From NCBI GenBank assembly GCA_023388955.1, contig JAEWFH010000016.1, positions 1-20,030 on the forward strand: 20,030 nt of DNA, written 5' to 3'. Both the position numbers and the translations under genes were made by a program. Below the pieces are notes generated by a model that made no database searches, was not told where the DNA came from, and worked only from the letters and a program-made list of their open reading frames with translations. Origin of the DNA: Pseudomonadota bacterium (GTDB lineage Bacteria > Pseudomonadota > Gammaproteobacteria > Xanthomonadales > Xanthomonadaceae). Shown piece after piece: positions 17,121-20,030 of this stretch (its first letter is position 1; every line of letters starts with the position of its first letter).

Positions 17121-17148
17121 GAAAACGCCCCGGTGATCCCGGGGCGTT
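17121..17148 (-). terminator. Intrinsic terminator of acnB
   Basis: AACGCCCCGG and CCGGGGCGTT-type arms (17124-17133 with 17139-17148) form a 10-bp GC-rich stem with a five-base loop. In the minus direction the stem is followed by TTTTCC. It lies 27 bases past the acnB stop. Confidence 0.88.
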
Positions 17149-17175
17149 GTTCGGGTCGAAACAGGCCGGGACCGG

Positions 17176-19764
17176 TCAGGCCACGGCGTCCTCGGCCTCC
17201 CGGTACTCCTCGATCTGGTCGAAGTTCATGTACCGGTAGATCTGCTGGCCGTCGGCGTTCACCACGCCCATGTCGGCCAGGTATTCCTCCCGGGTCGGGA
17301 TGCGGCCCAGGCGCGAGCAGATCGCCGCCAGCTCCGCCGAGCCCAGGTAGACGTTGGAGTTGCGGCCCAGGCGGTTGGGGAAGTTGCGGGTGGAGGTGGA
17401 CATGACCGTCGCGCCCTCGCGCACCTGGGCCTGGTTGCCCATGCACAGCGAGCAGCCCGGCATCTCCAGCCGCGCGCCTGCCGTCCCGAACGTGCCGTAG
17501 TGGCCTTCCTTGGTCAGCTCGGCGGCGTCCATCTTGGTCGGCGGCGCGACCCACAGGCGGGTCGGGATGTCACGCTTGCCTTCCAGCAGCTTGGCAGCCG
17601 CGCGGAAGTGGCCGATGTTGGTCATGCACGAACCGATGAACACCTCGTCGATGGTGTTTCCGGCGACGTCGGACAGGGTCTTGGCGTCATCCGGGTCGTT
17701 CGGGCAGCACACGATCGGCTCGACGATCTCGTCCAGGTCGATCTCGATCACCGCCGCGTACTCGGCGTCGGCGTCCGGCTCCATCAGCTCCGGGTTCTGC
17801 AGCCACTGCTCCATCTTGTCGATGCGGCGCTGGATGGTGCGGGCGTCCGAGTAGCCCTGGGCGATCATCCACTTCAGCAGCGTGATGTTGCTGGTGAGGT
17901 ATTCGATGATCGGCGCCTTGTCCAGGCGCACGGTGCAGGCGGCGGCGGAGCGCTCGGCGGAGGCGTCGGCCAGCTCGAAGGCCTGCTCGATCTTCAGGTC
18001 CGGCAGGCCCTCGATCTCCAGGATGCGGCCGGAGAAGATGTTCTTCTTGCCCTGCTTGGCGACCGTCAGCAGGCCCTGCTTGATGGCGTACAGCGGGATG
18101 GCATGGACCAGGTCACGCAGGGTGACGCCCGGCTGCAGCTTGCCCTTGAAGCGCACCAGCACCGACTCGGGCATGTCCAGCGGCATGACGCCGGTGGCGG
18201 CGGCAAACGCCACCAGGCCCGAACCGGCCGGGAACGAGATGCCGATCGGGAAGCGGGTGTGGCTGTCGCCGCCGGTGCCGACGGTGTCGGGCAGCAGCAT
18301 GCGGTTAAGCCAGCTGTGGATGATGCCGTCGCCCGGGCGCAGCGAGACGCCGCCGCGGGTGGAGATGAACTCCGGCAGGGTGTGGTGGGTCTTCACGTCC
18401 ACCGGCTTGGGGTAGGCGGCGGTGTGGCAGAAGGACTGCATCACCAGGTCGGACGAGAAGCCCAGGCAGGCCAGGTCCTTCAGCTCGTCGCGGGTCATCG
18501 GGCCGGTGGTGTCCTGCGAGCCGACGGTGGTCATCTTCGGCTCGCAGTAGGTGCCCGGGCGCACGCCCTGTCCTTCCGGCAGGCCGCAGGCACGGCCGAC
18601 CATCTTCTGCGCCAGGGTGAAGCCCTTGCCGCTGTCGGCCGGGGCGGCCGGCTGGCGGAACAGGTCGGTCGCAGGCAGGCCCAGCGCCTCACGCGCACGC
18701 GCGGTCAGGCCACGGCCGATGATCAGCGGGATGCGGCCGCCAGCGCGGACCTCGTCGAACAGCACATCGGACTTGAGCTCGAATTCGGCGATCAGCTCGC
18801 CGTCCTTGAGTGCCTTGCCTTCATACGGACGCAGCTCGACGACGTCGCCGTGCTCCATCTTCGACACGTCCAGCTCAATCGGCAGCGCACCCGCGTCTTC
18901 CATGGTGTTGTAGAAGATCGGGGCGATCTTGCTGCCCAGGCACACGCCGCCGGCGCGCTTGTTGGGGATGTAGGGAATGTCGTCGCCGGTCCACCACAGC
19001 ACGGAGTTGGTGGCCGACTTGCGGCTGGAGCCGGTGCCGACCACGTCGCCGACGTAGGCGACCAGGTGGCCCTTCTCCTTGAGCTTGAGGATCTCGCCGA
19101 TCGGGCCGCGCTTGCCGTCCTCCTCGGGCACGAACGGCGCGTCCGGGCGCTGGTTCTTCAGCATCGCCAGGGCATGCATCGGGATGTCCGGGCGGGTGGT
19201 CGCGTCCGGCGCCGGCGACAGGTCGTCGGTGTTGGTCTCGCCCGGCACCTTGAACACGGTGACGGTCATCGACTCCGGCACTTCCGGCTTCGAGGTGAAC
19301 CACTCGGCGTCGGCCCAGCTCTGCATCACCGCCCTGGCGTTGGCGTTGCCGGCCGTGGCCTTCTCCTCGATGTCGTGGAACGCGTCGAACACCAGCAGCG
19401 TGTGCTTCAGGCCCTCGGCCGCCACCGCGCCCAGCTCCGCGTCATCCAGCAGCTCGACCAGCGGCGCGACGTTGTAGCCGCCGAGCATGGTGCCGAGCAG
19501 TTCGGTGGCGCGCTCGCGACTGATCAGCGCATTCTTCTCGCTGCCGAAGGCGACCGCGGCCAGGTAGCTGGCCTTGACCTTGGCCGCATCGTCGACGCCG
19601 GCGGGCACGCGCTGGGTCAGCAGCTCGAGCAGGAACTGCTCCTCGCCGGCCGTCGGGTTCTTCAGCAGCTCGATGAGCTCGGCGGTCTGCTGCGCGGTGA
19701 GCGGCAGTGCGGGGATGCCGAGCGCGGCGCGTTCGGCCACGTGGTGGCGATAGGCTTCCAACAT
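17176..19764 (-). CDS. acnB: Aconitate hydratase B
   Basis: TCA-cycle enzyme that isomerises citrate and isocitrate with a [4Fe-4S] cluster; also able to act as 2-methylisocitrate dehydratase in many bacteria. The 862 residues are close to E. coli AcnB (865). The domain order is the AcnB-specific one: a HEAT-like N-terminal domain (about 1-160), then the swivel domain with VVGTGSSRKSATNS (241-254), then the catalytic core with TGGDSHTRFPIG (497-508). Cluster ligands are Cys713 (GSCMTN), Cys771 and Cys774 (GCSLCMGN). The ATG at 19764 has GGAG seven bases upstream; a longer frame to 19893 would overlap the upstream toxin gene. Only 44 bases separate it from that gene, so its promoter may lie inside or upstream of the toxin operon. 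Confidence 0.97.
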   Translation of the reverse strand: MLEAYRHHVAERAALGIPALPLTAQQTAELIELLKNPTAGEEQFLLELLTQRVPAGVDDAAKVKASYLAAVAFGSEKNALISRERATELLGTMLGGYNVAPLVELLDDAELGAVAAEGLKHTLLVFDAFHDIEEKATAGNANARAVMQSWADAEWFTSKPEVPESMTVTVFKVPGETNTDDLSPAPDATTRPDIPMHALAMLKNQRPDAPFVPEEDGKRGPIGEILKLKEKGHLVAYVGDVVGTGSSRKSATNSVLWWTGDDIPYIPNKRAGGVCLGSKIAPIFYNTMEDAGALPIELDVSKMEHGDVVELRPYEGKALKDGELIAEFELKSDVLFDEVRAGGRIPLIIGRGLTARAREALGLPATDLFRQPAAPADSGKGFTLAQKMVGRACGLPEGQGVRPGTYCEPKMTTVGSQDTTGPMTRDELKDLACLGFSSDLVMQSFCHTAAYPKPVDVKTHHTLPEFISTRGGVSLRPGDGIIHSWLNRMLLPDTVGTGGDSHTRFPIGISFPAGSGLVAFAAATGVMPLDMPESVLVRFKGKLQPGVTLRDLVHAIPLYAIKQGLLTVAKQGKKNIFSGRILEIEGLPDLKIEQAFELADASAERSAAACTVRLDKAPIIEYLTSNITLLKWMIAQGYSDARTIQRRIDKMEQWLQNPELMEPDADAEYAAVIEIDLDEIVEPIVCCPNDPDDAKTLSDVAGNTIDEVFIGSCMTNIGHFRAAAKLLEGKRDIPTRLWVAPPTKMDAAELTKEGHYGTFGTAGARLEMPGCSLCMGNQAQVREGATVMSTSTRNFPNRLGRNSNVYLGSAELAAICSRLGRIPTREEYLADMGVVNADGQQIYRYMNFDQIEEYREAEDAVA

Positions 19765-19808
19765 GGGGGTCTCCGGAAGTGAAGCGGTGGAAAAGGCGCG
19801 CGACGTGG

Positions 19809-20030
19809 TCAGGGAGCCTTCGGCACGATGACCTTCAGGCCCTTGAAGTAGTCGCGGAAGAAGCCGGCGTCGCGGGTGATCAGGCCCGCGCACTGCAGCA
19901 GCGCATGGGCGCCGACGAGGAAGTCCGGCACGGTGCGTGGCGAAACCTGCCCGCCCTGCCCGGCCGCACGGCGGCGCTGGTTGAAACGGCGCTGCATCTC
20001 GCCGGCGCGGATGGCCGAGCGGCGCTCGAC
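19809..20030 (-). CDS. PIN-domain toxin (VapC-like), C-terminal part
   Basis: The 3' 73 codons of a gene that enters from the right edge in an open frame; the ATG at 19997 is internal. The end of the protein has PDFLVGAHALL, with the third conserved acidic residue of PIN nucleases, and LITRDAGFFRDYF with the fourth, then GLKVIVP, the usual last strand. VapC toxins cut RNA, commonly initiator tRNA or rRNA, and are held by a VapB antitoxin normally encoded just upstream, which here would be outside the window. The N-terminal catalytic Asp and middle Glu cannot be checked. It is transcribed towards acnB, 44 bases away. Confidence 0.8.
   Translation of the reverse strand, partial: VERRSAIRAGEMQRRFNQRRRAAGQGGQVSPRTVPDFLVGAHALLQCAGLITRDAGFFRDYFKGLKVIVPKAP

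Noticed and set aside
17500..19782. Long plus-strand open frame (760 codons) opposite acnB
   Set aside because: Same reason: antisense to a full-length conserved enzyme, with repetitive Gly/Arg/Val/Leu/His composition.

Overview
The window is about 70% G+C and looks like chromosomal core DNA from a gammaproteobacterium of the Xanthomonadaceae type (Lysobacter, Luteimonas or Stenotrophomonas relatives). This rests on G+C content, gene content, and Xanthomonadaceae-like features such as a GSGPAGWT form of TrxB, a short FtsK and a DUF4124 secreted protein. No genus can be fixed from the sequence alone. There are no rRNA or tRNA genes, insertion sequences, prophage or CRISPR arrays. Coding density is very high and no gene-free stretch exceeds 300 bases; the largest gap is the 234-base region between the divergent ftsK and trxB starts.

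Layout from left to right. The 5' part of a small secreted DUF4124-like gene leaves the left edge on the minus strand. A plus-strand alkyladenine DNA glycosylase follows. Next comes a minus-strand block transcribed from right to left: ftsK (chromosome translocase), lolA (lipoprotein carrier), an unrecognised secreted protein, and rarA (replication-fork AAA+ ATPase). Divergent from ftsK, a plus-strand run carries trxB, a FemAB/GNAT-like acyltransferase, aat and infA, closed by a strong bidirectional terminator. Minus-strand clpS and clpA follow, then plus-strand nudJ, mnmA and hflD with overlapping stop/start codons. Minus-strand genes fill the rest: an ABC exporter, a DUF3817 membrane protein, acnB with its own terminator, and the end of a PIN-domain (VapC-like) toxin at the right edge.

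Much of this matches two conserved Escherichia coli neighbourhoods: clpS-clpA-infA-aat-trxB-ftsK-lolA-rarA and nudJ-mnmA-hflD. Aat and ClpS/ClpA belong to one pathway: Aat adds Leu/Phe N-degrons, ClpS delivers them and ClpA unfolds them. Relative to E. coli, cydDC between aat and trxB is replaced by the GNAT-like gene, lrp is missing between trxB and ftsK, serW is missing between infA and clpA, and an extra secreted-protein gene sits between lolA and rarA.

I see no convincing undescribed multi-gene system. The points most worth a second look are the secreted protein between lolA and rarA (apparently an internal tandem duplication, with a hairpin over its ribosome-binding site), a perfect -10 box so close to clpS that the mRNA could be leaderless, a His-rich N-terminal tail on ClpS, and a toxin gene placed directly upstream of acnB.
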